A DNA stretch of 64,000 nt from Streptomyces sp. Y2F8-2 (GTDB lineage: Bacteria; Actinomycetota; Actinomycetes; Streptomycetales; Streptomycetaceae), in NCBI RefSeq assembly GCF_014905555.1, contig NZ_BNGS01000010.1, forward strand, positions 186,001 to 250,000, written 5' to 3'. Position numbers and translations under genes: made by a program. The notes beneath the pieces are model-generated. The model did not search any database. It was not told the DNA's origin and saw only the letters and a list, made by a program, of their open reading frames with translations. Shown piece after piece: positions 53,819 to 62,706 of this stretch (positions are counted from its first letter, which is position 1; every line of letters starts with the position of its first letter).

Positions 53819-56203
53819 TCACGCCGGGTGGCGCAGGTCCCCGGCCGCCCCCACTCGGCTGAAGACGTCGTCGCCGCCCTCGGACGGGGCCAGCAGATAC
53901 GCCTGGGCCTCGCCCACGTGGAAGTACATCCCGTGCAGTTCCAGCGTGCCCTCGCCGAGCACCCGGGCCACGGACTCGTGCGCCCGAAGATGCTCCAACT
54001 GCTGCACCACATTGGTCAGGCACAGCTGTTCGATCGTGTCGGCGGGCTCACGCCCGGCGATCCGGGCCCACGGCCCCTCGTCGTCGGCCATACGCTCCAG
54101 GCTGGGCAGCCCGTGCCGCAGCCACCGCCTCAGCGGGGTCTGGGCGCCGTCCGCGTCCGAGGTGAGCAGGGCCTGCATCGCGCCGCACCCGGAGTGCCCG
54201 CACACCGTGATGGAGCGCACCTTGAGCACGTCCACCGCGTACTCGATGGCGGCCGCCACCGAATCGTCCCCGCTCTCCGCGCCGGGCAGCGGCACCAGGT
54301 TGCCGACATTGCGGACGACGAAGAGGTCGCCGGGCCCGCTGGAGGTGATCATCGAGGTGACGAGCCGGGAGTCGGCGCAGGTCAGGAACAGGTGCGACGG
54401 TCGCTGCCCCTCACGCGCGAGACGGGCCAGCTCACCGCGCACCAGCGGGGCGGTGTTCTGCTGGAAGGCGCTGATGCCGTGCGCGAGTTGCCGCCCGCTC
54501 GGTCCGGTGGCCTCGCCCGGCGTCTCCGGGCCACCGCCTGTGGTCGCGGTCGGTGGGCGTTCGCACTGGTGGTTGCGCCACGGTGTCCAGGGCCGGCACC
54601 GGCATGCCGACGGCCCGGCGGACTCCCCGCCCGAGTCGGCCCGGGCCGAGCTCAGCGAGGGCATCGCGACCGGGAAGCCGTCCCGGCCGGTCAGGGCGAC
54701 CGTGCCGCCCCGCGCGCGGTGGGTGCGCTGCCAGTCCTGCAGCGACTCGTGCGCAGCGTGGTCCATGAACGACCCGTCCAGCTCCACGACGGCCTCCGCC
54801 CCGGCGGGCACCAGGTGCAGTGCCCGGCTGAGCCGGGGAACCGCGAGGAACGTCAACTGGCCTCGTACGTGTACGTGGTGGACTCCCTTCCGCTGCTCGT
54901 GGGTGATGCGGGTGCGGGTGAGGCGGTGCAGCGCGACGGCGACGGCGGCTGCCACGCCCAGCGCCACGCCCTGGAGGACGCCCAGGAGGACGACGCCGAG
55001 TGTGGTGACGGCGTACACCAGCACCTCTCGGTGCCGGGTGACCGTGCGGATGTGGTGCAGGGACACCATCTGGATGCCGACGGCCATCACCAGTGCGGCG
55101 AGCGAGGCGAGGGGGATCAGCTCGAGCACCGGGACCATCAGCAGCGTGGCCACCACCACCCAAACGCCGTGCAGCATCGTGGAGTTGCGGCTGATCGCTC
55201 CGGAGTTGACGTTCGCCGTACTTCTCACGGCGACGCCGGCGATCGGCAGTCCGCCGAGCGCTCCGGAGGCGATGTTCGCGGCGCCCTGTCCGAGCAGCTC
55301 GCGGTCCAGGTCGGAGCGGCCGAGGTGGGGGTGGCGCCGGGCCGCCAGCTTGTCCACGGCGACGGCGCCGAGCAGGGACTGCACGCTGCACACCAGGGTG
55401 ATGGTGAGGACGGCGGTGGCGATGCCGAGCGCCGGGCCCTCGGGCAGTCCGGCCAGGGCGTGGCTGCTCCAGGACGGCAGGTCGACCCTGGGCAGGGTCA
55501 GCCCGGCGAGCGAGGCGGTCGCGGTGGCGCCCGCCACGGAGACGAGCGGAGCCGGGACCCGGCGCAGCAGGTGCCCGGTCCGTCCGGGCAGCCGTGGCCA
55601 GGCCAGGAGCAGGGCCAGGGTCAGCACGCTCACCGACACGGCCGCCGGGTGCAGGTGCGCCAACTGGGCGGGCAGCGCACGGAGGTTGTCGAGGACGGCG
55701 CTCTGCGGGGTGCCGCCGAGCACGATGTGCAACTGGGCGACGGCGATGGTGGCGCCGATGCCGGCGAGCATGCCGTGCACGATCGCCGGGCTCACCGCGA
55801 GCGCGGTGCGCGCCACGCGCAGGCAGCCGAGACCCAGTTGGGCGAGGCCGGCGAGGACGGTGACGGCGCATGTCGTCCGCCATCCGTAGCGGTGGATGAG
55901 GTCGGCGGTGACCACGGTGAGGCCGGCGGCGGGGCCGCTGACCTGGAGCGGGCAGCCCCCGAACCGGCCGGCGACGATACCGCCGACGGCCGCGGCGACC
56001 AGGCCGGCCTGGAGCGGGGCGCCGGTGGCGAGGGCGATGCCCAGGGACAGGGGGAGGGCGATCAGGAAGACGGCGAGGGAGGCGGACAGATCGGCGCCCG
56101 CGACGCGGAAGCGGCGGGGCGGGGCGGGCGGGGGGCTGTGGGGCGGGTGTACGCGCTTCGTCCGAGTCGAGTCGGTGGCGCGGGCGGGGACGCAGGCGGG
56201 CAT
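53819..56203 (-). CDS. SulP-family anion transporter fused to beta-carbonic anhydrase, 794 aa
   Basis: Residues 35-430 are a SulP transporter of about twelve membrane segments (VFLIALPLSLGIALATGAP, GLPIAGVAVRSTANVNSGAISRN). Residues 440-520 form a STAS domain. The last 220 residues are a beta-carbonic anhydrase with zinc ligands in LFLTCADSRLV and VCGHSGCGAMQ. Such fusions probably carry bicarbonate and interconvert it with CO2 at the membrane. ATG 56203 with GGAGGAG upstream is the start; a longer frame upstream lacks family sequence. Confidence 0.92.
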   Translation of the reverse strand: MPACVPARATDSTRTKRVHPPHSPPPAPPRRFRVAGADLSASLAVFLIALPLSLGIALATGAPLQAGLVAAAVGGIVAGRFGGCPLQVSGPAAGLTVVTADLIHRYGWRTTCAVTVLAGLAQLGLGCLRVARTALAVSPAIVHGMLAGIGATIAVAQLHIVLGGTPQSAVLDNLRALPAQLAHLHPAAVSVSVLTLALLLAWPRLPGRTGHLLRRVPAPLVSVAGATATASLAGLTLPRVDLPSWSSHALAGLPEGPALGIATAVLTITLVCSVQSLLGAVAVDKLAARRHPHLGRSDLDRELLGQGAANIASGALGGLPIAGVAVRSTANVNSGAISRNSTMLHGVWVVVATLLMVPVLELIPLASLAALVMAVGIQMVSLHHIRTVTRHREVLVYAVTTLGVVLLGVLQGVALGVAAAVAVALHRLTRTRITHEQRKGVHHVHVRGQLTFLAVPRLSRALHLVPAGAEAVVELDGSFMDHAAHESLQDWQRTHRARGGTVALTGRDGFPVAMPSLSSARADSGGESAGPSACRCRPWTPWRNHQCERPPTATTGGGPETPGEATGPSGRQLAHGISAFQQNTAPLVRGELARLAREGQRPSHLFLTCADSRLVTSMITSSGPGDLFVVRNVGNLVPLPGAESGDDSVAAAIEYAVDVLKVRSITVCGHSGCGAMQALLTSDADGAQTPLRRWLRHGLPSLERMADDEGPWARIAGREPADTIEQLCLTNVVQQLEHLRAHESVARVLGEGTLELHGMYFHVGEAQAYLLAPSEGGDDVFSRVGAAGDLRHPA

Positions 56204-56548
56204 GGTCCCGTCTCCTCCGGTGCGGCGCGGTCGCGGAATGGTGGCCCCGGCTGGGGCCAGGGGTCGGGCGCGGCCGTGGGTCACGGCGTAAGCGGCGGGA
56301 TGTCTCACTGCTTCGGTAAATGGATCGTAATGGACGGTAAAGGAAAGGTATCTGATATAGGGGCAAATGGGGCATCTAATCACTCAAAAGGGTGGAGCGG
56401 TTATTTCATCGGCTTGTCATACAAATTCCTTCCGTGTTCCGTGCGACCTTGGCTTGGCCGCGCGGGGGCACGGGCTTCCGCTTGCGTCTGCCGCGTAGCA
56501 CCACACCTGCTCAGCGTGGCCCGACCGAAGGAAGAAGGTGGGGGGAAG
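56204..56548. promoter_or_regulatory. A+T-rich divergent promoter region
   Basis: The 345-base interval between the transporter and the lipoprotein gene is markedly A+T-rich around 56310-56430 (for example TATCTGATATAGG near 56348), unlike its surroundings. That suits two divergent promoters, possibly bound by a nucleoid protein. No small ORF is convincing. Confidence 0.45.
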
Positions 56549-57868
56549 ATGACCGCCACCCCGAGAACCGCCATCCCGAGAACCGCCACCCCGAGAACCG
56601 GAACCTCCTCCCGCAGGACCGCCACGGGCCTCGCCCTGGCCGCCGCCTGCGCCACCGCGCTGGCCGGCTGTTCCCTCGGACCGGCCCGTTCCGAGCAGAG
56701 TCCGCGGAAGGGGGCCGGTGCCGGTGCCGGGGCTCCGGGCAGCGCGGTCCGCCTGATCGGCGACGGCTCCACCGCCTACACGGGCGCCCAGCCGCATCTG
56801 CCGAGACCCGAGCGGCTGAGGCCCGGTCGGAAGCCCCCGCAGTTCGTGGTCTTCTCGTGGGACGGGGCCGGTGAGGACAGCCAGAAGCTCTTCTCGCACT
56901 TCCGCGAGGTCGCCAGGGCCAACAACGCGACGATGACGTTCTTCCTGAGCGGTGTGTACATGCTGCCCGAGGAGAAACGCGACCTGTACCGGCCGCCGCA
57001 GCACTCGCCGGGCCGCTCGGACATCGGCTTCAACGACGAGAAGGGCATCAAGGACACCGTCGAGCAGTTGCGGCTGGCGTGGCTCGAGGGCAATGAGATC
57101 GGTACTCACTTCAACGGACACTTCTGCGGCCCCGAGGGCGGGGTCGGCCAGTGGTCCGTGGAGGAGTGGAAGGACGAGATCGCCCAGGCCAAGGCGTTCG
57201 TGAAGTCCTGGAAGACGAACTCCGGCCTGAAACAGGAGCCTTCGCTTCCCTTCGACTACGACAAGGAGCTCATCGGTGGCCGCACCCCGTGTCTGGAGGG
57301 GCAGCAGAACTTCATGAAGGCGGCCCGTGAGCTGGGTTTCCGCTACGACACCTCCGGCGTCGACGAGCAGGTCTGGCCGAAGAAGAAGGAAGGGCTGTGG
57401 GACCTGTCGATGCAGCTCGTGCCCTTCCCGGGACACACCTACGAGCAGTTGACCATGGACTACAACTTCATGGTCAACCAGTCGGGCACCCAGACCCAGG
57501 GCGACCCCGACAAGTTCGAGGAGTGGGGCGACCAGATGCGGGACGGCCTCTACCAGGGCTTCCGGCGGGCGTACGACGGAAACCGCGCGCCCCTGATCAT
57601 CGGCAACCACTTCGAGTCCTGGAACGGCGGCACCTACATGCGTGCCGTCCAGAAGGTCGTGGAGCACGTCTGCAACGAGCCCGAGGTGCGCTGCGTCTCG
57701 TTCCGCCAACTCGTCGACTGGCTGGACGCACAGGACCCGCAGGTCCTGGAGAAACTGCGCACCCTGAAGGTGGGGCAGGCCCCTGCCGAGGGCTGGGAAA
57801 GCTTCCTGGCCTCGTCACCTGCCCCGGCACCGAGGGGGGTGCCGGGGGCACCACCGGCCAAGCGGTAG
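56549..57868 (+). CDS. Secreted lipoprotein polysaccharide-deacetylase-like protein, 439 aa
   Basis: A signal peptide with lipobox is clear: TGLALAAACATALAGCSLG, lipidated Cys near residue 41. It is preceded by four short repeats of the form PRTA. The deacetylase (NodB-like) residues are FVVFSWDGAGED near residue 105 and NEIGTHFNGHFCG near residue 185 (HxxxH zinc site), with NHFESWNGGTYM near residue 355. It should act on cell-surface sugars outside the membrane. The ATG at 56549 follows GGGGGAAG. Confidence 0.87.
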   Translation: MTATPRTAIPRTATPRTGTSSRRTATGLALAAACATALAGCSLGPARSEQSPRKGAGAGAGAPGSAVRLIGDGSTAYTGAQPHLPRPERLRPGRKPPQFVVFSWDGAGEDSQKLFSHFREVARANNATMTFFLSGVYMLPEEKRDLYRPPQHSPGRSDIGFNDEKGIKDTVEQLRLAWLEGNEIGTHFNGHFCGPEGGVGQWSVEEWKDEIAQAKAFVKSWKTNSGLKQEPSLPFDYDKELIGGRTPCLEGQQNFMKAARELGFRYDTSGVDEQVWPKKKEGLWDLSMQLVPFPGHTYEQLTMDYNFMVNQSGTQTQGDPDKFEEWGDQMRDGLYQGFRRAYDGNRAPLIIGNHFESWNGGTYMRAVQKVVEHVCNEPEVRCVSFRQLVDWLDAQDPQVLEKLRTLKVGQAPAEGWESFLASSPAPAPRGVPGAPPAKR

Positions 57869-57884
57869 ACGGGGCGGCCGTCGC

Positions 57885-58865
57885 TCACACCGCGGCCGTC
57901 AGGGCCTCGCTGAGCACGAAGCCCGGGTCGATCTGGGCCGCAAGGTCCGCACCCGTGCGCTCGTTTCCCCAACTGGTCGCGTTCTTCCGGTGGAAGTGCG
58001 CCATCTGGCGTGTGTACCGCTCCCAGTCGCGCAGTTCGTACGTCGCGTCGGCGGCCGCCTGGAGCACGCGAAGGGAGCGGCGGCTCGCGTCATCCAGGGA
58101 CTCGAACCGGGGAGGGCGGCCCTTCTCCATGGACCGCACCCAGTCCGAGTGCGCCACCGTCACCAGCAGGTCGTCACCCACGTGGGCGCGGAGGAAGTCG
58201 ATGTCGTCCGTGCCCTGCACCTTGTTGCCGACGACCCTCAGGATGACCCCGTAGTCCCGCGCGTACTCCTTGTACTGGCGGTAGACGGAGACCCCCTTCC
58301 GGGTCGGCTCGGCGACCACGAACGTCATGTCGAAGCGGGTGAACATGCCAGAGGCGAAGGAGTCGGAGCCCGCCGTCATGTCGACCACCACGTACTCGTC
58401 GCGGCCGTCCACCAGGTGGTTCAGGCACAGCTCCACCGCTCCCGTCTTGGAGTGGTAGCAGGCGACCCCCAGGTCGGCGTCCGTGAAGGGGCCGGTGACC
58501 ATCAGACGGACGGTGCCGCCGTCGAGCTCCACCGGACGCGCGCAGGCGTCGTAGACCGGGTTGTCCTCGCGCACGCGCAGCAGCCGCGACCCCTCCCCGG
58601 GGGGCGTGGTCTTGATCATCGTCTCGGGGGAGGCGATCCGCGGATTGGTGCCGCGCAGATAGTCCTTGATCAGCGGAAGCCGCTCGCCCATGGCGGGCAG
58701 CGCCGCGGCCTCGTCCTCGTCGAGCCCGAGCGCGGGCCCGAGGTGTTGGTTGATGTCCGCGTCGATGGCGATGACGGGCGCCCCGGCGGCGGCGAGATGG
58801 CGGATGAACAGGGAGGACAGGGTGGTCTTGCCGCTGCCGCCCTTCCCGACGAAAGCAATTTTCAT
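57885..58865 (-). CDS. CooC/ParA-type P-loop ATPase, 326 aa
   Basis: MKIAFVGKGGSGKTTLSSLFI is a deviant Walker A (GKGGSGKT) at residues 7-15; VIAIDADINQHLGPALGL is the switch I/A' region and YVVVDMTAGSDSFASGMF the Walker B. The closest-looking proteins are CooC-type maturation ATPases and septum-site ATPases. No CODH or nickel enzyme is nearby. It diverges from the Fic-like gene and is about 100 bases away. Role uncertain; perhaps in cell division or protein placement. Confidence 0.82.
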   Translation of the reverse strand: MKIAFVGKGGSGKTTLSSLFIRHLAAAGAPVIAIDADINQHLGPALGLDEDEAAALPAMGERLPLIKDYLRGTNPRIASPETMIKTTPPGEGSRLLRVREDNPVYDACARPVELDGGTVRLMVTGPFTDADLGVACYHSKTGAVELCLNHLVDGRDEYVVVDMTAGSDSFASGMFTRFDMTFVVAEPTRKGVSVYRQYKEYARDYGVILRVVGNKVQGTDDIDFLRAHVGDDLLVTVAHSDWVRSMEKGRPPRFESLDDASRRSLRVLQAAADATYELRDWERYTRQMAHFHRKNATSWGNERTGADLAAQIDPGFVLSEALTAAV

Positions 58866-58965
58866 ATTCACGAAGCGTAGCGTTGCGGTAGCTGTCCGTG
58901 GCAGGCCTGTGGAAAGAAGACCACCCCTTCGAAGGAGGGGGCCCGGGGTGCGTAGGGTCGTACCC

Positions 58966-59790
58966 ATGAGTACGACAGGTGCGTCCGCCGACCCGCTGGC
59001 GGCCCTAGGGGCGCTGCCCGGGGTCGCCGAGTCCGTGGAATCCGTGCGCAAGGCCGTGGACCGGGTCTACGGGCACCGGGTCATGCGGCGCCGCAGCAAT
59101 GAGATCACCTCCGAGGCGGCGCTGCGTGGCGCGCGCGGCTCGGCCGCGCTGTCCGGCGCCGACTGGGCCTTGGAGGAGGTGCGGCGGCGCACCGACTTCA
59201 GCGCTGACGACGGCGCCCGTACGGTCGGGGCCGCGCTGCGGCTGACCGCCGAGGCGGGGCAGCTGCTGTCCATCTGGCGGCAGTCCCCCCTGCGGGTGCT
59301 CGCGCGGCTGCATCTGGTGGCGGCGGCGGATCCCGACCCACGCGTGGGGCGCCCCCGGCAGGACGGTGAGGGCGTCGACGAGCCGCTGGTCGAGCTGCCG
59401 CTGCCGGACGCGGCCGAGGTCTCGGGCCGCCTCGAGGGACTCTCCGAGCTGATCATCACGGGCAGTTCCGCGCCCGCGCTGGTGACCGCCGCCGTGGTGC
59501 ACGGCGAACTGCTCGCCCTGCGTCCCTTCGTGTCCCACAACGGTCTCGTCGCCCGCGCGGCGCAGCGCATCGTCCTCGTGGGGAGCGGACTCGACCCCAA
59601 GGCGATCTGCCCGGCGGAGGTGGGCCACGCGGAACTGGGCCGGGCCGCCTACGTCGCCGCTCTGGACGGCTACGTGTCCGGCACCCCGGAGGGCATGGCG
59701 GCCTGGATCGCCCACTGTGCAAAGGCGGTCGAACTCGGCGTACGCGAGTCGACGGCGGTCTGCGAGGCGCTGCAGCGCGGGGCCGCCTAG
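58966..59790 (+). CDS. Degenerate Fic-fold protein, 274 aa
   Basis: The segment LLALRPFVSHNGLVARAAQRIVL near residue 182 aligns with the Fic motif HxFxDGNGRxxR, but the leading catalytic His is Arg (LRPF) and the DGNGR core reads SHNGLVAR. AMP transfer is therefore unlikely. Upstream helices (SNEITSEAALRGARGSAALSGADWAL) match the actinobacterial family often labelled oxidoreductase. ATG 58966 is preferred. Its partner could be the divergent ATPase. Confidence 0.72.
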   Translation: MSTTGASADPLAALGALPGVAESVESVRKAVDRVYGHRVMRRRSNEITSEAALRGARGSAALSGADWALEEVRRRTDFSADDGARTVGAALRLTAEAGQLLSIWRQSPLRVLARLHLVAAADPDPRVGRPRQDGEGVDEPLVELPLPDAAEVSGRLEGLSELIITGSSAPALVTAAVVHGELLALRPFVSHNGLVARAAQRIVLVGSGLDPKAICPAEVGHAELGRAAYVAALDGYVSGTPEGMAAWIAHCAKAVELGVRESTAVCEALQRGAA

Positions 59791-60169
59791 GCACGGGAAA
59801 AGGCCCCCTCGGGGGCCTTCGGCAATGGTTGCGGCGGTACGAAGTCTCGTACCGCCGCTGGCATGTTCACCGAGTTACCAAGCGTCCTCGATGGTCGCCC
59901 ATCAGGTCGGGAACTTTGCCCGTCACCTGGTGCGGCTGGCCCGTAATCGACGGGTCGACGTCGCGTGGGTGCCCGGTGTTCATGCTCGGTCCGTGGGGCC
60001 AATTGCGTTTAAAAGGTGATCCTTTCGGATGTCCTTTGGTCTCGCGGGCCGTTAACCCCTTTGTACTCCAGGGCGCGGACAAGCGGAAGCCCTTGATGCA
60101 GTTCTTTACTTTTACGTTCAAAGAGGTGCGAACCGGGCGGGAATGTGCTTCTCCGGGGCGTCCGGAGAT
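59791..60169. terminator. Convergent intergenic region with two hairpins and an A+T-rich core
   Basis: Two strong hairpins follow the Fic-like gene: AAGGCCCCC-TC-GGGGGCCTT at 59800-59819 and GCGGCGGTACGA-4-TCGTACCGCCGC at 59831-59858. The rest, especially 60005-60130, is unusually A+T-rich for this genome (GTTTAAAAGG, TTCTTTACTTTTACG). No coding signal is convincing; a small RNA or binding region is possible. Confidence 0.55.
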
Positions 60170-60994
60170 TCACAGGAGGGGTGCGCGGCGCCGGCTCGCG
60201 TACCAGACGAGTCCTGCTGTGGCCGCCGCCGCGCCTATCGCCGCCATCGCGAGGAGCGCGGGGCGCGGCGGCACCGACAACCGCTGCTTCAGTCGCACCG
60301 GGCGGTGGAAGTCGAGAATCGGCCATCCTCGCGCGACTGCCTCGCGGCGCAGCGCCCGGTCGGGGTTCACGGCGTGTGGATGGCCGACGGCCTCCAGCAT
60401 CGGCAGGTCGGTGATCGAGTCGCTGTACGCGTAGCAGCGCGCCAGGTCGTACCCCTCCGACTCCGCCAGTTCCCTGACCGCCTCCGCCTTCGTCGGCCCG
60501 TAGGCGTAGTACTCCACCTCGCCCGTGAAGCAGCCGTCGTCGCCCACGACCATCCGGGTCGCCACCACCCGGTCCGCGCCGAGCAGTTCGCCGATCGGCT
60601 CGACGACCTCGGCGCCCGACGTGGACACGATCACCACGTCGCGCCCGCTTCCGTGGTGCTCCTCGATGAGGGAGGCGGCCTCGTCGTAGATGATCGGGTC
60701 GATCAGGTCGTGGAGCGTCTCGGCGACGATCTCCTTCACCTGCCGGACGTTCCAGCCGCGGCACAGCGCGGACAGGTACTCCCGCATCCGCTCCATCTGG
60801 TCGTGGTCGGCGCCGCCCACCAGGAACACGAACTGGGCATATGCGGTACGCAACGCCGCCCTGCGGTTGATCAGTCCGCCTTGGTAGAAGGACTTGCCGA
60901 AGGTGAGAGTGCTCGACTTCGCAATGACCGTCTTGTCCAGGTCAAAGAAGGCCGCTGTGCGGGGCAAGGAGTGGTTTTCCACGGGCCTGAGCAT
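60170..60994 (-). CDS. HAD-IB family phosphatase with C-terminal membrane helix, 274 aa
   Basis: AAFFDLDKTVIAKSS near residue 14 is motif I (DxDxT), VIVSTSGAEVVEPIGE motif II and YAYSDSITDLPMLEAVG motif IV, as in SerB-like HAD-IB proteins. TFGKSFYQGGLINRRAALRTAY forms the cap helices. The last 30 residues contain one hydrophobic helix (LLAMAAIGAAAATAGLVWYA), so the enzyme is probably tethered to the membrane. Substrate likely a phosphomonoester such as a phospholipid head or phosphoserine; not determinable. Confidence 0.87.
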   Translation of the reverse strand: MLRPVENHSLPRTAAFFDLDKTVIAKSSTLTFGKSFYQGGLINRRAALRTAYAQFVFLVGGADHDQMERMREYLSALCRGWNVRQVKEIVAETLHDLIDPIIYDEAASLIEEHHGSGRDVVIVSTSGAEVVEPIGELLGADRVVATRMVVGDDGCFTGEVEYYAYGPTKAEAVRELAESEGYDLARCYAYSDSITDLPMLEAVGHPHAVNPDRALRREAVARGWPILDFHRPVRLKQRLSVPPRPALLAMAAIGAAAATAGLVWYASRRRAPLL

Positions 60995-61608
60995 AGGGGC
61001 CCACCATTCGGCGTAAGGTGGGGCGTGTGGGTTTGCCTGAGAGGGCTCTCGGGTACACCATGGAAGTCACGGATCGTTCGCGACCGTGCTAACCCGGCCC
61101 GACTCCTCCCCCCCCGAGTCGGCCGTGGGGACGACCCCCGCTCTCCCCCCCGGCGGGGGTCGTCGCATGTCCGGGTGGGTTTTTCTGTTTTTCGACGCCA
61201 TTCCGCGGCCCAGTGGTGGTCCTGCGGTGCGCGATTGATCATGTCCATGATCTGTGACGCTCAGTAGTCCCGTCGCTGCTCTGCGGTTGCCGCCGAGCCC
61301 TCACCGGTATGGGTGAAGGCGATATTCACAACCGCTGAGTTGTCCACAGTTATCGACCAAGATCCACACGATTTCCGGGATCGCCGCACCTTGATTCCAG
61401 CGCGTCCGGCCGACGGCGAGTTCCCGCCGGTTCACGGCAGCCAGTTCATGGCCCGTGCACGGCCGGTTCCGTTTGTCGGGCGCGTATGGCCGGCTCGTAT
61501 CGGCCGGTCATATGGAGGCCGGTTGCCGGCTCTCCACACGGGCGGGAAGCGCGGGCCGCACAGGTCCGCGGACGCGCCCGAAGGAAGCAGCGAAGGGGGC
61601 TGGAAACC
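60995..61608. other. Long intergenic region between HAD-IB and ssd-like genes
   Basis: The first part holds the 6C RNA (listed separately). From about 61190 to 61608 no coding frame is convincing; there is a modest A+T-rich zone at 61240-61400 that probably contains the promoter of the Tad/septum-site operon starting at 61609. Confidence 0.5.
61066..61190 (+). ncRNA. 6C RNA
   Basis: Two stem-loops with long C-runs in their loops are diagnostic of the actinobacterial 6C RNA: CGACTC / GAGTCG at 61100-61121 with a loop of ten bases containing eight consecutive C, and GACGACCCCCGC / GCGGGGGTCGTC at 61130-61164 with another C-run in the loop. A T-rich tail (GTTTTTCTGTTTTT) follows at about 61179, making a terminator. 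A possible -35 TTGCCT lies at 61033. The same RNA lies between the equivalent genes in S. coelicolor (from memory). The 5' end is approximate. Confidence 0.85.
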
Positions 61609-62706
61609 GTGGCGGGAGCCATCACACACGACGGACCGGCCGCCGCCGAGGGGCGGCGGAGCGGACCGCTGATCGTCACCGAGGACGCCGAGCTCCTCGA
61701 CGACCTGCTGCGCCTGTGCGCGGCCGCGGGCGCCAGAGCGGAGGTGCACCCGGGAGTGCCCGGGCAACGGGGCGGCTGGGAGGCGGCACCCCTGGTCCTG
61801 GTCGGCGACGACGCGGCGCGCCGGGTGCGCGGGGCCGCGCGCAGACGGGGAGTGGTGCTGGTCGGCCGGGATCAGGACGATCCCGGGGTCTGGCGGCGCG
61901 CCGTCGAGATCGGCGCCGACCACGTCCTGCTGCTGCCGGACGGCGAGCAGTGGCTGGTGGACCGCATCGCCGACGTGGCCGAGGGGGTCGGCCGGCCCGC
62001 GCTCACCGTCGGCGTGATCGGCGGGCGTGGCGGGGCCGGCGCCTCCACGCTCGCCTGCGCCCTCGCCGTCACCTCCGCGCGTGAGGGCAGGCGCACCCTG
62101 CTCGTGGACGCGGATCCGCTGGGCGGCGGACTCGACGTACTCCTCGGCGGGGAGACCACGGAAGGGCTGCGCTGGCCGGCTTTCGCCGCCTCCCGGGGGC
62201 GGGTGGGAAGCGGCGCCTTGGAGGAGTCCCTACCCCAGGTGCACGCGCTGCGGGTGCTGAGCTGGGACCGCGGCGACACCGTGGCCGTCCCGCCCCAGGC
62301 GGTCCGCGCGGTCCTCGCCGCGGCCCGGCGACGCGGCGGCGCTGTCGTCGTCGATCTCCCGCGCCGTGTCGACGAGGGGGTCGCCGAGGTCCTCGCGCAG
62401 CTGGACGTCGGGATCCTGGTGGTCCCCGGAGAACTGCGGGGGGTCGCGGCCGCGCGGCGGGTGGCGTCCGCGGTCGGCATGGTCCTCGGCGATCTGCGGA
62501 TCGCGGTACGGGGGCCGTACACGCCCGGACTGGACGACCGGGAGGTGGCGCGACTGCTGGGGCTGCCGCTGGTCGGCGAGGTGCCGTACGAGACACCCCC
62601 GGCGGACGGTTCGGTACCGCCCGGGGGAGCGGCGCGGGGGTCGCTCGCCCGGTTCTGCTCGGCCTTCTGGGAGCGGGCGCTGGCCGAGGCGGGTGACCCC
62701 GTATGA
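61609..62706 (+). CDS. Ssd-like septum-site/Tad-locus ATPase (TadZ/CpaE family), 365 aa
   Basis: The N-terminal 120 residues resemble a degenerate receiver-like domain (GPLIVTEDAELLDDLLRLC). The C-terminal domain is a ParA/MinD-type ATPase in which Walker A reads VIGGRGGAGASTLACALA, with the final Lys-Thr-Thr of the signature replaced by Ala-Ser-Thr. LLVDADPLGGGLDVLLG follows. Such CpaE/TadZ proteins place the Tad machinery at the cell pole or septum. GTG 61609 with AAGGGGG upstream is the start, and the stop overlaps the CpaF-type gene by four bases. Confidence 0.83.
   Translation: MAGAITHDGPAAAEGRRSGPLIVTEDAELLDDLLRLCAAAGARAEVHPGVPGQRGGWEAAPLVLVGDDAARRVRGAARRRGVVLVGRDQDDPGVWRRAVEIGADHVLLLPDGEQWLVDRIADVAEGVGRPALTVGVIGGRGGAGASTLACALAVTSAREGRRTLLVDADPLGGGLDVLLGGETTEGLRWPAFAASRGRVGSGALEESLPQVHALRVLSWDRGDTVAVPPQAVRAVLAAARRRGGAVVVDLPRRVDEGVAEVLAQLDVGILVVPGELRGVAAARRVASAVGMVLGDLRIAVRGPYTPGLDDREVARLLGLPLVGEVPYETPPADGSVPPGGAARGSLARFCSAFWERALAEAGDPV

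Noticed and set aside
53753..56548. Very long plus-strand frame running into the lipoprotein gene
   Set aside because: It is antisense to the SulP-carbonic anhydrase gene; the true lipoprotein starts at 56549 with a ribosome site and signal peptide.
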